64,000 nt of DNA from contig JARVKI010000112.1 of assembly GCA_036674765.1 (NCBI GenBank), forward strand, positions 1-64,000. Direction: 5' to 3'. Below are positions 46,933 to 57,993 of this stretch, one piece after another. The stretch is from Seiridium cupressi (taxonomy: Eukaryota; Ascomycota; Sordariomycetes; Amphisphaeriales; Sporocadaceae). Made by a program: the position numbers and the translations under genes. The notes under the pieces were generated by a model. It worked only from the letters and a program-made list of their open reading frames with translations. It made no database searches and was not told the origin of the DNA. Positions within the stretch are counted from its first letter, which is position 1; every line of letters starts with the position of its first letter.

Positions 46933-47877
46933 GGTGGCGATGTTGAGCTATGGAGTTTAGAGATAGGAACAGCTGTGGCCGCCGAGGCACAAGCAACGAG
47001 CAATAGACCCAGATAAGATGGATCAGAGTAATCTGGGGGTCCGATGAAGGAGAAGGGAATGGATGTTGATGAAGATGGAAGAAGATGGAGAGACAAGAAA
47101 GCGAGACCTCTGGGGTTGATAGCATGAAACGACCTTGAGGGTGCTCTGGGCAGGAGCTCGGGATGGAGCTGGCCTGACAACGGGCTTATGCGCTGCAAGT
47201 GGCCGGTGGTGCCTGGCATGAAGTCGCTCCATAACGCCAGAATGTTGGGGTTTGGGCCATCGCCGCCTCAGCCGGCGCCCAGCTTTGTTAACAGAGTACT
47301 TGCCTGATTCGGGGTAGATTGTGCCAGCCCCACCGCCAACACACCGATAAAGGAGGGGCCCTGTCCCTGATAAGCGTCATAGGTCAACTGGACAAGCTAG
47401 GGTCTGACTGACTCGGCTGGAGAACTTGGTCTGCGCTCGAAGGTTGAGTCACGAGGACAGAACATGTTCATTAAGTCGATAGTGGGAGCAATAGTAGGAC
47501 CTGCATCTTATCTGGACGGGACAAGGCTTTTTTCATCAGCAAGGGCAGCCTCAGGTCTGAAGCAGCCCTTGCATGATGCAGAATGAATCATCCCGGCAGC
47601 AGAATAACCTGAGGGTATGCGATAGAAGCAAGCGGCTCGTGCAAGACCGTTGTTGCGGATTACATAACTACTACTTACCACTGTGTAGGTAATAAATGTA
47701 GGTAGCGCTTGTCCCGCATCGCTGCCCGCCTGCCCGCTCTTGCTGCCCCACGTCACCGCGGGAGGGACGAAATATTTTGTACATAGCAGACAGAAAAGAC
47801 TCACAAACCAAGCCGTTCTCTTCTTCTTTCCTCATTGTTTTTTGCAAAAAGCTTCTGATACCCAAACGTCTTTCACA
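46933..47877. other. Divergent promoter region between CPY and SDO1
   Basis: About 0.95 kb separating two divergently transcribed genes. It should hold both promoters. No other feature recognised. Confidence 0.5.
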
Positions 47878-48807
47878 ATGTCGCGCCAAATCAACCAGCC
47901 CAGCAACCAGATCAAATTGACCAATGTCTCCCTCGTTCGGCTCAAGAAGGGCAAGAAGCGCTTCGAGATCGCCTGCTACAAGAACAAAATCCTCGAATGG
48001 CGACAGGGAATCGAGACCGACATCGACGAGGTCCTGCAGATCCCCAACGTTTTCCTGAACGTGAGCAAAGGGCAGACTGCGCCGAAGGAAGATCTAGCCA
48101 AGGCCTTTGGCAAGGAAAAACCCGTCAACGACATTATACTAGAGATTTTAAATAAAGGCGAGATTCAGGTCGGCGAAAAAGAGAGGGCAGCGCAGTTGGA
48201 CAGGGTGCACAATGAGGTAATATCCATCGTCGCCAGTAAATTGGTGGATCCGCGCACGAAACGGGTCTACACGACGGGCATGATCGAGAAGGCGCTGGAT
48301 ATGCTGAGTTCGGCGGCGCATCAGCAGCAGGGCGACAAGAGCGCTACGGCCAGCGGCGCAGGGACACCGGCGACCGGCGAGGATGGGGAGGCAGGCAAGC
48401 CGAGGGCAAAGGAGCACAACTGGACCGGGGTAGTCACGACAAAGAGCGCGAAAAGTCAGGCTCTGGAGGCCATGAAGGCTCTGATCTCCCACCAGCCCAT
48501 CCCAGTGTCGAGGGCAAGAATGAAGCTTCGGGTCACATGCTCGACCAACGTACTGAAGCAAGCAGTCAAGGCCCCCAAGACCGCGGAAGGTGACGGTGAT
48601 CAGAAGGCGGCTCCGGGCACAGTAAAGGACAAGATCTTGAGCTTCATTGAACAAGTAGAGACCCAAGATGTGCTCGGCTCCGAATGGGAAGTATTGGGAT
48701 TCGTGGAACCTGGTGCCTTCAAGGGTCTATCCGATTTCTTGGGTAATGAGACTAAAGGACAGGGCAGGGTGGAGGTGCTGGATATGGCTGTCACACATGA
48801 GGATTGA
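47878..48807 (+). CDS. SDO1: Ribosome maturation protein Sdo1 (SBDS)
   Basis: Acts with the GTPase Efl1 to release Tif6/eIF6 from the 60S ribosomal subunit. Single exon, 309 residues, starting at an ATG in the context CACAATGTC; the frame is open further upstream but that sequence is not SBDS-like. The N-terminal FYSH domain is clear: SLVRLKKGKKRFEIACYKNK and the VFLNVSKGQ segment. The central helical domain follows (KEKPVNDIILEILNKGEIQV and PRTKRVYTTGMIEKAL). The C-terminal domain is interrupted by two low-complexity inserts: a Gly/Ala/Thr/Glu-rich stretch around residues 145-185 and a shorter Asp/Gly-rich one around residues 235-250. These explain why it is about 55 residues longer than yeast Sdo1. 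Confidence 0.95.
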   Translation: MSRQINQPSNQIKLTNVSLVRLKKGKKRFEIACYKNKILEWRQGIETDIDEVLQIPNVFLNVSKGQTAPKEDLAKAFGKEKPVNDIILEILNKGEIQVGEKERAAQLDRVHNEVISIVASKLVDPRTKRVYTTGMIEKALDMLSSAAHQQQGDKSATASGAGTPATGEDGEAGKPRAKEHNWTGVVTTKSAKSQALEAMKALISHQPIPVSRARMKLRVTCSTNVLKQAVKAPKTAEGDGDQKAAPGTVKDKILSFIEQVETQDVLGSEWEVLGFVEPGAFKGLSDFLGNETKGQGRVEVLDMAVTHED

Positions 48808-49211
48808 GTTCAGTGACGCCCTTCAGTCCTCATATTTTTCAAAGCATAGCCTGGAGTATGATGATTCACGAGGTAGACATTATGAGACAGGCATCGGACA
48901 CGACCACGGCATAGAGAAAATTTCGTATCATCATCACCACATCCTCCTGGCACCTAACCACTGAATGTTCATGTGTACCAAGAGCTGCAAGTCCATCATG
49001 TGATGTCAAAGACGCGAACAACCATTTCAGAAAGCAGATGCCTCTTCATTCATTCGTTTAGAGTACATCCATGATGCCGGAACCCTTGGCGAAAGCAAAT
49101 GACCATGACGATTTTTTTCGTTGATGTAATTCCATGTCCAGCCTTCACGCCAATCCGATCTGCAATGATGACCAGAACCAATGAAACCACTCCCCCACTG
49201 CCCCGGCAAGT
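48808..49211. other. Convergent 3' intergenic region
   Basis: Lies between the 3' ends of SDO1 (+) and RPS18 (-). No gene seen. Confidence 0.5.
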
Positions 49212-49893
49212 TTAACCACCCTTCTTCTTGGAGACACCGACAGTCCTGCCGCGGCGGCCGGTAGTCTTGGTGTGCTGACCGCGCACACGGAGACCCCAGT
49301 AGTGACGGAGACCACGGTGAGCACGGATCTTCTTGAGGCGCTCAAGATCGTCACGGAGCTTGGAGTCGACACCGTTGGCGAGAACTTGGTAGTTCTTGCC
49401 ATCGACGATATCGCGTTGTCTGTTGAGGAACCAGGCGGGGATCTTGTACTGGGTAGGGTTCTGGATGATGGTGACGATTCGCTCGAGCTCTTCCGAGGTC
49501 AGCTCACCGGCGCTGCAGAAGAAATGTTAGTTCCAAGCCTTCTGATATCTCGTCGTTTTTTCCGGGTGCCATACCGCTTGTTCAAGTCGACATCGGCCTT
49601 CTTGCAGACCAAGTTGGAGTATCGGCGACCGACACCCTTGATTCGGGTCAAGGCGTACATGACCTTCTCTTCACCCTTAACGTTCGTGTTGAGGAGACGC
49701 AAGATCTATCCGCTCCAGTCAGCCAATTGTTCCTAATGATCGCTTGCGGTCGTGTAGCAATGCGGGCGTTCGCGGGGAGAAGCGCCGCCATTTGCAGGCG
49801 GGCAGCATCGGATTTTTGGGGGGGCTCGAAAGCGGGAAAGCAGGGCAGACTTACGAACTGGAAGTTCGTCTTCTCTCCTGAGACCAACGACAT
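49212..49893 (-). CDS. RPS18: 40S ribosomal protein S18 (uS13)
   Basis: Structural protein of the small ribosomal subunit head. Three exons, 49893-49855, 49705-49575 and 49512-49212, encode 156 residues, the usual length. The first exon codes only 13 residues ([13 protein letters not shown]) and is followed by a 149-bp intron with a GTAAGT donor; the second intron is 62 bp. Conserved segments include [40 protein letters not shown] and the basic C-terminus ([18 protein letters not shown] and KKKGG). A short first exon with a longer first intron is typical of ribosomal protein genes. I looked for C/D-box snoRNA motifs in intron 1 and saw none. The upstream region carries a telobox-like site and an E-box. 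Confidence 0.97.
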
Positions 49894-50011
49894 GATGGGC
49901 AACCGTTGACTTGATGTTGCCTTGGGGATGTCGTTTCTGATCGTGAGGATCGATTAGAAGGAAGGGAAATTTGGGCTGGATATTTCTGCAGGGTGGGATT
50001 TTGGTCGGTGG

Positions 50012-50019
50012 TTAGGGTT
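50012..50019 (-). promoter_or_regulatory. Telobox-like site upstream of RPS18
   Basis: TTAGGGTT on the plus strand, AACCCTAA on the RPS18 strand, about 120 bases upstream of the start codon. This matches the Tbf1 recognition core used at ribosomal protein genes in several ascomycetes. Its use here is inferred. Confidence 0.5.
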
Positions 50020-50073
50020 GGGTGCGGAAAAGGGAAAGCGCCAGCAAAAAGTGTGGGTGGCCAAAGCTTTGAC

Positions 50074-50079
50074 CACGTG
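50074..50079. promoter_or_regulatory. CACGTG E-box upstream of RPS18
   Basis: Palindromic CACGTG about 180 bases upstream of the RPS18 start codon and about 55 bases from the telobox-like site. It matches the Cbf1-type E-box. A single six-base site can occur by chance. Confidence 0.4.
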
Positions 50080-50638
50080 ACCCGCACCCAGGCCGGCCTT
50101 TCTGAACTTGGGCAGGCTTTTCACCTTCTGGTTCATTCATTCGACCACCCATAACGGTTTCACCTCCAACACTCCGAATTTCGATATTTCACGCGAGATT
50201 ATATTAAGAGCATTGCATTCAGTACAGCAACGCAGGTCAACCTGTATGGATTTCCTTTGGCACCAGTACAATGGTCCATGTGTGTTATACGGGCTATGGC
50301 CTGCAATGCCTGGTAGGCTTTACCATCTGAGGAATCGAGTCTTCGCATACGTTGGTCAATCTCACATTTGGAGTCAGTAGCAACCCTAGTCGTCATGGGT
50401 CTCCTCGTCGGGCAACCTGTTATGGTGTCAGTTGGTCGAGTCTTGCGTTTTGTTTGGGGTCTTCTGCGCAGAGTCAAAGTCCCTATCCTGAGATACTCGT
50501 ACCTCAGTATTTATTACTCCCTCTCTCGGACATACATAGCCTCTGATGAAAGTTCATCCTGTTTGGTTTTCTTGATATTCATGGCCTATGATGATTATTT
50601 TATCTTTCTCGATGAGGTACCACCTCCTGGGAGTGTAT

Positions 50639-50923
50639 TTACACTGAAAATTCTGAGGCCTTGATATACATCATACTTCTTGTTCGCTCGATCTTCGAGA
50701 CACTCCAGTAGTCACCCAAGCGAATAAAGTCATTCTTCGTAGTGATATATATTTGACAAACCGCACTTCCTTCGCTTGCGAGTGGTGAGCCTGATGTGAC
50801 ATCAAACCAGATTATCCATTGATCGGACTTTGCTGCTGCTTCGAAGGAGAAGTGCTGCGCAGTCTCGGCTCTCTTACAATGTAGAGTTTCCGCTCTATCA
50901 TCTGAGCATTTCACTACATGCAT
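50639..50923 (-). CDS. Possible small hypothetical protein, perhaps secreted
   Basis: An ATG-started frame of 94 codons with coding-like sequence (for example SDQWIIWFDVTSGSPLASEG and CQIYITTKNDFIRLGDYW). It has three cysteines. The same frame extends upstream of the ATG with hydrophobic residues (LSAGLALAAM), which could be the end of a signal peptide encoded partly in an upstream exon; a stop lies about 12 codons upstream. No family recognised. Confidence 0.35.
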   Translation of the reverse strand: MHVVKCSDDRAETLHCKRAETAQHFSFEAAAKSDQWIIWFDVTSGSPLASEGSAVCQIYITTKNDFIRLGDYWSVSKIERTRSMMYIKASEFSV

Positions 50924-51526
50924 TGCTGCCAGTGCTAGGCCTGCTGAGAGCTGATACTATCCTGGTCCGCTGGTAATCCGCCAATCGTCACACGGGGCTT
51001 GTAAAAGACAGCTCAAGCCCGTCAAAAACTCTAACAAGTTTTGCAAACAGATTATGCACGTGTTTAGATAGCAATTACAAATTGCCGGCTCCCAGCAACG
51101 GCTTCACGGTGTTCGGAGCTTAATCGTAAGTGTGACACTTGCTACTGTGCGTTTTCTTGCACCTGCCCAAAGCTCTGTTTCTTCAGTCACTATCACGGTC
51201 CGGCCGCATTGAGTGTTCATTTATCCTTACCTCGAGGACAAACACAAACAAGTTTCTCGTGGAATCGAATTTTGGCAAGCTCCTAACGATCCAAAGCATT
51301 GTTTTCACGGTGCCAGAATACCCATGTCTGGCGCGCTTTCCTGCCATCAAAGCATCCTCACAAGTTGACCACCCAGCCAAGTATTTCGTTGCAGAGGGGT
51401 GGTTCATTTTTTATTTTATTTTTCCCTCCATCTGCTTCGTCTGCTTCCCTGACCGGTTGAAATTTCGCACCCGCTCGAAGACTGGCACGCTTCCTGATTA
51501 TAACTTTACATCGTCTTTCTTTCACC

Positions 51527-52408
51527 ATGGCCTCATCTCAAGAAGATGATGTTCTCAAGCATGTCTCTCACTTCATGCCGAGCTTTCCCAGGTTCACTCG
51601 CCTTCCCACGGAGCTCAGATGGGCGATCTGGGATATGTCGCTGCCACCGAGGCGGTTCATCGTCAAGGCCTCGCAAGCATACCTACCGAGGACCTTACAC
51701 GTTTGTCGAGAATCCCGCTCCAGAGCTCTTTCGAAGGGTAAGCTCTGCTACGGCAATCATGACACTGGGAAGAATCTTTTATGGATCAACCCATCTCAAG
51801 ATGCCGTTGAACTTTCCCTTGCTGCTGACCAGACTCCGGACCCCGAGCTCAGTGAACACTATCCAACTCTGAGGCATGTCACTCGAATCTTCGTCACGAC
51901 TCAGTTCAAAATCGATGCCGAACGCGATTATAAATGGGATAGTCCTATAATGTTTCTCCAGCACCCCTGGGGTAGGAGGCTTCTCAATCACGCCGACACA
52001 ATGCTCATCTGTCCGCGAGATGTCATGTGCCGGCCAACCTGCAGCCCTAGTTTGCTATGGCGCCGGGCTGTATCTCGTTCCATGAGCTCTATACTCATTG
52101 TCCATTCATACAAGCATCACACTATACGGGCACTTTTTCAAGAACACGATTATCTTGAGATAGACTTGCGACAGACAGATGAGATTACGAGAGTTTTAAT
52201 ATCCTCTCGGAAGATGGTGGCTGCCATTACGAGACTACTATCATCTCACATTACAAATTCCTCTTCGGAGGAATTCAAGACCAGCCAGGCAATGACCGCT
52301 CGTGGTGGAAGCACGCGGAATCGAAAGCACGAGCAGCTTGGGGAAATGCTTGCACAGCTTTTAGGACCAAGCATGATGACTCAGTCAGGACCTACGGTGT
52401 TTGTTTAG
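51527..52408 (+). CDS. 2EXR domain protein, unknown function
   Basis: A single frame of 293 residues from an ATG in good context (CACCATGG). The N-terminus carries the 2EXR family signature FPRFTRLPTELRWAIWDMSL, then PRRFIVKAS and PRTLHVCRESRSRAL, which spaces the motif as in other fungal members. The middle part includes DAVELSLAADQTP and the conserved-looking HVTRIFVTTQ region. No signal peptide or membrane span. The family is expanded in Pezizomycotina and lacks a known biochemical role. Confidence 0.8.
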   Translation: MASSQEDDVLKHVSHFMPSFPRFTRLPTELRWAIWDMSLPPRRFIVKASQAYLPRTLHVCRESRSRALSKGKLCYGNHDTGKNLLWINPSQDAVELSLAADQTPDPELSEHYPTLRHVTRIFVTTQFKIDAERDYKWDSPIMFLQHPWGRRLLNHADTMLICPRDVMCRPTCSPSLLWRRAVSRSMSSILIVHSYKHHTIRALFQEHDYLEIDLRQTDEITRVLISSRKMVAAITRLLSSHITNSSSEEFKTSQAMTARGGSTRNRKHEQLGEMLAQLLGPSMMTQSGPTVFV

Positions 52409-55400
52409 CCCAATTTCATGAAGTGGGAACACAGAGTAAGCAACTTCCGGAGTTATTTTATGCCCCGTATAGCCTGTTTTGGGAGTTTACCGGTTCCTGG
52501 TTCAACGTTTCTACTCTTGAAACAAATTTTCAACTCCCGACAGCTTATCAAGCATTTTAGAAGAAGCAAAGACTGACTCCAGATGTTGTAGTGCCTACTT
52601 TGAAGCCAACCTTACTCCTCCTCAGAGGACATCTAGGAATGTGCCCCAAAGTGCAGGCCTTGTTATAGAGACTTCAAGCCGCGGCCATTTGATAATAACG
52701 AAGGCTGGCCCAGGCGCAAGAATCACGAAGCATAACCTTTGACGCTCATGCGGACGCCAACATCATCAATTCTTCTTCGGAACAAGTTCATACGAGGAAG
52801 AGTTGCGAACAAGGCATCGTACCACGCTGAACCTCAGGCAATTCTGGTCACCTGAACAAAAGCCGCAATGGGTACTTTGAGTAAGAAATATTTCGAGCAG
52901 TTTGCATATAGAGGTCCTCTATAATCAGGGGGATATCGGGACACTGAAACTGAAACAGTTTCTGGCGAGACCAAATCAAGCCAACTTTGTATCATCGAGG
53001 CTTTCAGCTTGGATGGATTGAGATAGTGTTCCAGTTTCCTCAGTTAGACATTTAATTTGTGCTTGATGATCTGCCTTGTGCCATCCTTCATCCGAGTCTT
53101 CTGTGAACTATGTAGACCGTTTGCCATGATGACAAGTCCTTACCTGGCGACGTATTGCAATATGATTTGGTGAATATGCTTGCGGATCTTGTATGCTCGG
53201 CTCCTGAACTCAACTTGGATGCCAGATCGTCCATCCTCAGTGGATAGAGTGCCTGGTAGAATGCTCAAGATGCTTCGAAGACTGGGCTGACAGGAATAGA
53301 TCCTAGCTAATGTTTTCTTCAGCGATTGTACCAAATTACCATGCAATTTTGACTCTTTTCGTTCATTGTATTGCACGTCCTCGTAGCATGGCTTTTTTGC
53401 TTCCAAAGGATTTATGTTGACGCAAAGAAATATCAAGGCTTCAGGTGGTGGTCTACTAGGAGATCATTGTGTTGGATACATCTAGCAGTTTGATCATCAT
53501 AAGTTATTAAATTAATGATCTTTCATACTGTGTCCCGGGCTAAACAAGTCTCATAGACTAAATAATTCTTCCTTCTACTAGACATCGTTGTATGCTTCTT
53601 TCCATCTCACTCTCCACTTGGTCAGTATGCAACTCAGGGGCCCCGATAACCCTTGGGTGAAGGCCTTACTCAAGCGGCTACCCAAGTTGACGTCTGAGAG
53701 CATCCTAGCAAGTAACAGTAAGTCAGAACCTCCGAGAGACGTAGCATCGGAGAATGTGGAGATGGGTCTCGATTGGTTGGTGGAAAGGCAGGAGAGGGAG
53801 TAGGAACGTCAGCAGGAGGGAGAGCTATTACAGTGAACGATTGGACATATTATAACAATTCATATACAGTATACTATTATAGGTAGCGACGAATAATTAC
53901 AGAATTTTTAGCATGTCGAGATACAGACTTGAGTCCTTATAGTATGATCAGATTGCAAGTCGTATCGAAATTCAATTTTTATTGGAGTTGTATAGAGCAC
54001 CCTGAGTAGGCAAGGTTCAATGGGTCCCTAGGGACTTCGATTTCGAAGCACATACAAGAACTACGGTCGATATTTAGACCGTGATCAGAGCATTCGAACA
54101 TTACCCAGAATACTACATGAAATTCTTACCAAAGCAGGTAAAGCACTGTACGAAGGAGTGATGACGGAGGTCGGCATTATCGGACCCCGGAGATGACGAG
54201 TTATCCGTAAATGCTGGCGACCTGGATAAGACTCACGGAAGCTCCCAACAGTCCGTTACCGTCTGGTACGAGCTGCTGCATCTCCCTACGTAAGTCTGCG
54301 CTGCCCGGTGGGTTTACAAAAACACCACCTCAGGACTACGTAGGCAGCAGACGAAGATGTCGGCGCAATCTCAGTGACCTGGTAAGACAGTAACAGAACA
54401 ATATAGGGTAGAGGGAGGAAATAGCACAAATCCCGGATGACGACTGCCACGAAGACCCCCAGGGTTTTTGTAGTAGTGTTGGTTGTCGTTCAGAAGCGCG
54501 CCAACTCTCGTCTTCACCCCATATTGGGCGATTAGGACAGAAGGGGCTCAATGCTTCTCACAACTGTTTGCTGGCAGCATTACGATCTCCGAGTCTGTGT
54601 ACAACAATGATTTTCCTGCTATTGACATTTTCTCAAAGAGGGTGCTGCATGGAGCTGACATGACGAGAACTTCAGAGTCTTTGGAACCTCATGCTTCCGG
54701 TGTCTTAGTCGGGACCTTGCTTTTTCGGTTGATCTATTAAGCATCGTCAAAAAATATGGATCGACTTCAGGACCAAGCCGAAGCAGGGCAATATTTTCAA
54801 GGTGACAACGGCAAAAAGAACTTGAACTACCTGCAATTCGTTTGAAGCGTCGAGACGAAACCTAGACTGGTAATATGGACTTTGAGAACCCGGAACCACG
54901 TCTGCCACGGCTCGGATTTGCTCCACACTGCTATACTATGGCTAGATCAGAAGGATTGGGCTGATACTCACAACTATGCATCGCAACAAGATCCATAAGC
55001 CGGCAGAGTCAGCCTCAAGCAAGACTGTCCAGCGAATGCTATGACATTTTTGCTGGCACAAAACACATTCACTACCGTCCATGCCAGCATCTAATCTGTG
55101 TTACATGACGGACGATTGAATCGGCATTATTCAGCTCCGGGACACACGCTGACCAAAAGCCTATAGAATACCTGATTGAAATTTTGTTCATACGATCGCC
55201 GTCACGGGTCAAGTGAGTATATAGTAAGCATGCAATAATCACGAGCAATAGGTAGGCAGTTATACTCAGCTTACTGATTACTGATACGAAGCACTTTGCC
55301 TAATTCGGCAGATGGGAACTGCTAGCTTCTGGGGCTGTCACAACGAGTTGCTCTTTTGGTCTGAAATCTGTCTGTAATGAGTATGGCCGGGGCTGTTAGG

Positions 55401-56520
55401 TTCCGTGACACGCGCTCGGTTTGGGTAGAATGTGGCATCTGGGACGTCTGAATAACCTACTGCTGGAGCGCGGGCCAGCGACCCGAAGAGAGGTTTAGTC
55501 ACCCAAAGTAATTCCGCCGTCAATGCGCTAGACAAAGAAAGACATGGGAAACCTTGAAAGCTGTGGGCATGATGCAAGGGGCAATTGATCGCCGCCAAGC
55601 CCAATCCATCTGCCGCCCACTGGGGGCGAGATTGCGTTCTCATTCCTGACCGTGGCGCATTGGTGATAGGATAGCACGCTCCCAAATTGTGCTCAGCCGT
55701 GTGGCCCCCGTTCCATGCTCTACGTCAAAGGGAGGCGGGAAATTCAACGGCAGTCGCACATTGCGCGACGGACCTTATCGACGTGGGCAGGCCATTCGGT
55801 GGTCGGCGCAGTGCCCACGCAGAGATACAGGTGATTAACGGACAGGCATCAACCCACTAGAACAGCTAGCAACTGCAACAGCGCCGCCGTCCAACCTTGA
55901 AGCAGGGCGGCAGGGCGCCGTGCTCAGCCACGCTCTGGCGGTTTTAGCCCATCGAGTGGGTGACGCAGTGTTTCGCTTTGGTTTGGACATTGACTGACTT
56001 CCCGTGTCCTGATTGGATTCCGAACTGCTATTCTCGTATCGGGTCTTATTGATCACCTACATATTTGACATTACCATTCTGGCGCCCGCATCCTCGACTT
56101 CGCCCACTTATTCTGCCCTACCCGCGGCCCCCGTTTGCCCAGCTTTCTGCTTGACCCTCTCGTTCCTCATGCATGGCTGAGCCAAGAATTGGGTGCGTCT
56201 AGGAAAGGGGTTGATGAAACACGGCGATCTCGACATCCAAAGAAGACAAAGATCCTCCTCCGCGCTATTTGGCACTGTCGGCCTTCGAATCCGCGCTCGC
56301 CGACCTGTTACGCAAGCTATCGCTTCTTCTTGTTCTTTACTTCATTGTTCGTGGCATCTCTTCTCATCACACCCTTTCTGTTGTTTCAATTGCCATCTTT
56401 CTTTCCGCCCTTGTGCACTGCTCGCGACTGTTCTGTTGCCTCTCTCACTGTACCCCGAAATTGCGATTTCCCGTGTTCGTTTGAAAGCGCGAAACTGAAT
56501 TGATTGATTCATCGATTGAC
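52409..56520. other. Gene-poor stretch, 4.1 kb
   Basis: No confident gene. A minus-strand frame at about 53.14-53.43 kb (segment LHGNLVQSLKKTLARIYSCQ) ends at a strong AG|GTAAGG donor near 53145 and could be one exon of an unrecognised or decayed gene. A 58-codon plus-strand frame starts at 53627. Sequence from about 53.8 to 54.2 kb is AT-rich. The last few hundred bases should be the TVP38 promoter and leader. Confidence 0.4.
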
Positions 56521-57993
56521 ATGCCCGAAATGAAGGACGTCGAGATGGCGAGGGATGACGAGCGGCCTGGCCCGAATCGGACCCTCGAGGAGCCTACAGA
56601 ATATAAATCGATAAACTGGAAGAAAATATTCCTGACGCCGAAATATATACGTATGTCTTATTATGGAACCTCGAGCTGAACGAACGATCGTCGAGCAACT
56701 CAACTAACGGGCTCCACTAGCATGGCATATTCTATTGATTGCCATAGCCGTCATCACGGTTCTCATCACAGTATACCACGACAAGGTCGTTGATGTCAGT
56801 AGTTCCCGTCCACCTTGCCACTACATCGTTATGCTAATTCTATTTCCAGATATTACGGCCATTCTCAGAAAAAGTTCGCGATGTGCCCGCGGGCTGGCTT
56901 ATCCCCATTGTCATTCTAATTGTGATATCATTCCCGCCTCTGTTTGGTCATGAGATTATTGGATTGCTATGTGGTGTAGTTTATGGACTTTGGGTCGGAT
57001 TCGCCATCGTCGCCGCCGGGACCTTTCTGGGAGAGGGTGAGCAATATACCCTTGCGGCACTCGACGCAAACACTAACAGCAACTGTAGTTGGCACTTGGT
57101 TCGCCTTCAAGAAAGTACTTCGTAAGAAGGCAGAGAAGCTTGAGAGAACCAATCTCAATTACGCCGCTCTTGCTAGGGTCACTAGAGATGGCGGTTTCTG
57201 GGTAAGGTCTCGTTCCCCGCCGATCCAGCTGAACTTTGCTGACCGGCCCGTCTAGATGGTTTTCATCATCCGCTTTTCCATCGTGCCGTCTCATTTCTCG
57301 ACGGCCGTCTTCTCGACTTGCGACGTCAAGTTCTGGCACTTTGCCGTCGCAACCTTTTTGACTTTACCGAAACAAATTTTTATTGTCTATCTAGGTGTAC
57401 TTCTAGTGGCGCAGGACAATAACAACAAGACTGAGACCATCGTGCTGGTCGCGACATTTGCTGTTACGATCGTTATGGGTATCTATATCTGGTTCAAGAT
57501 GAAGAAGGCCAGGCAATTTTTGCTGCAGGAGCAGGCCGAGAGACGGACAAACCACAGCATGGAGAGGCTCAGGCAAACCGAGAGCATGAACACGGCAGAT
57601 TCTGTACCAAAACCAGCTGGAGCCGGAAGCGACTTCGACAGCGCTGGGCGAAGCAATACTATGTGGGACAGTAGACCGGACACGAGGCAGGATATGCCGT
57701 TAGGCTTTACAGCGGATCAGCCGCAGACAGTGGGCGTTGCGTTTGGGTCTCCAAGAAAAAAGAGGCAACCAGAACCCTCACCATATGACGAGGTCGAGCC
57801 AATGTCAGACTCTCTGCAGTACAATACGACAAACGCGGGTCCAAATCTGTATCAGTCGGCGGGGGCAGGGGCAGAGGCACCAGCCCCATACTACACGATG
57901 GAGCAAAAGCCCTACTACCAAAGACCGCCGAGGCAACCGGAGCCGCCGTATCCGTTACTAGACCAGCCGCAAGTGGGAAGGGAATGGGTATGA
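56521..57993 (+). CDS. TVP38: Golgi apparatus membrane protein Tvp38 (VTT/DedA family)
   Basis: Five exons (56521-56650, 56721-56794, 56850-57036, 57089-57201, 57256-57993) encode 413 residues. Introns are 70, 55, 52 and 54 bp with GTATGT, GTCAGT, GTGAGC and GTAAGG donors. The protein is a Golgi/late-Golgi multi-span membrane protein with a VTT (SNARE-associated) domain. The N-terminal 43 residues are hydrophilic; span 1 is WHILLIAIAVITVLITVY. The core contains PLFGHEIIGLLCGVVYGLWV and, at the exon 4/5 joint, GGFW followed by MVFIIRFSIVPSHFSTAVFS, the conserved re-entrant region of the family. A last span (ETIVLVATFAVTIVMGIYIW) precedes a cytosolic tail of ~140 residues rich in Pro/Gln/Tyr. 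Confidence 0.93.

Larger units (their letters stand above)
49894..51526. other. Divergent region between RPS18 and the 2EXR gene
   Basis: About 1.6 kb holding the RPS18 promoter, one possible small minus-strand gene (annotated separately) and the 2EXR gene promoter. No RNA gene recognised. Confidence 0.45.

Noticed and set aside
49706..49854. snoRNA within RPS18 intron 1
   Set aside because: No C box (RTGATGA) with a matching D box was found, and no H/ACA layout was apparent.
53588..53803. Short plus-strand frame as a transposase fragment
   Set aside because: Only 58 codons from the first ATG, with no catalytic residues or recognisable transposase motif.
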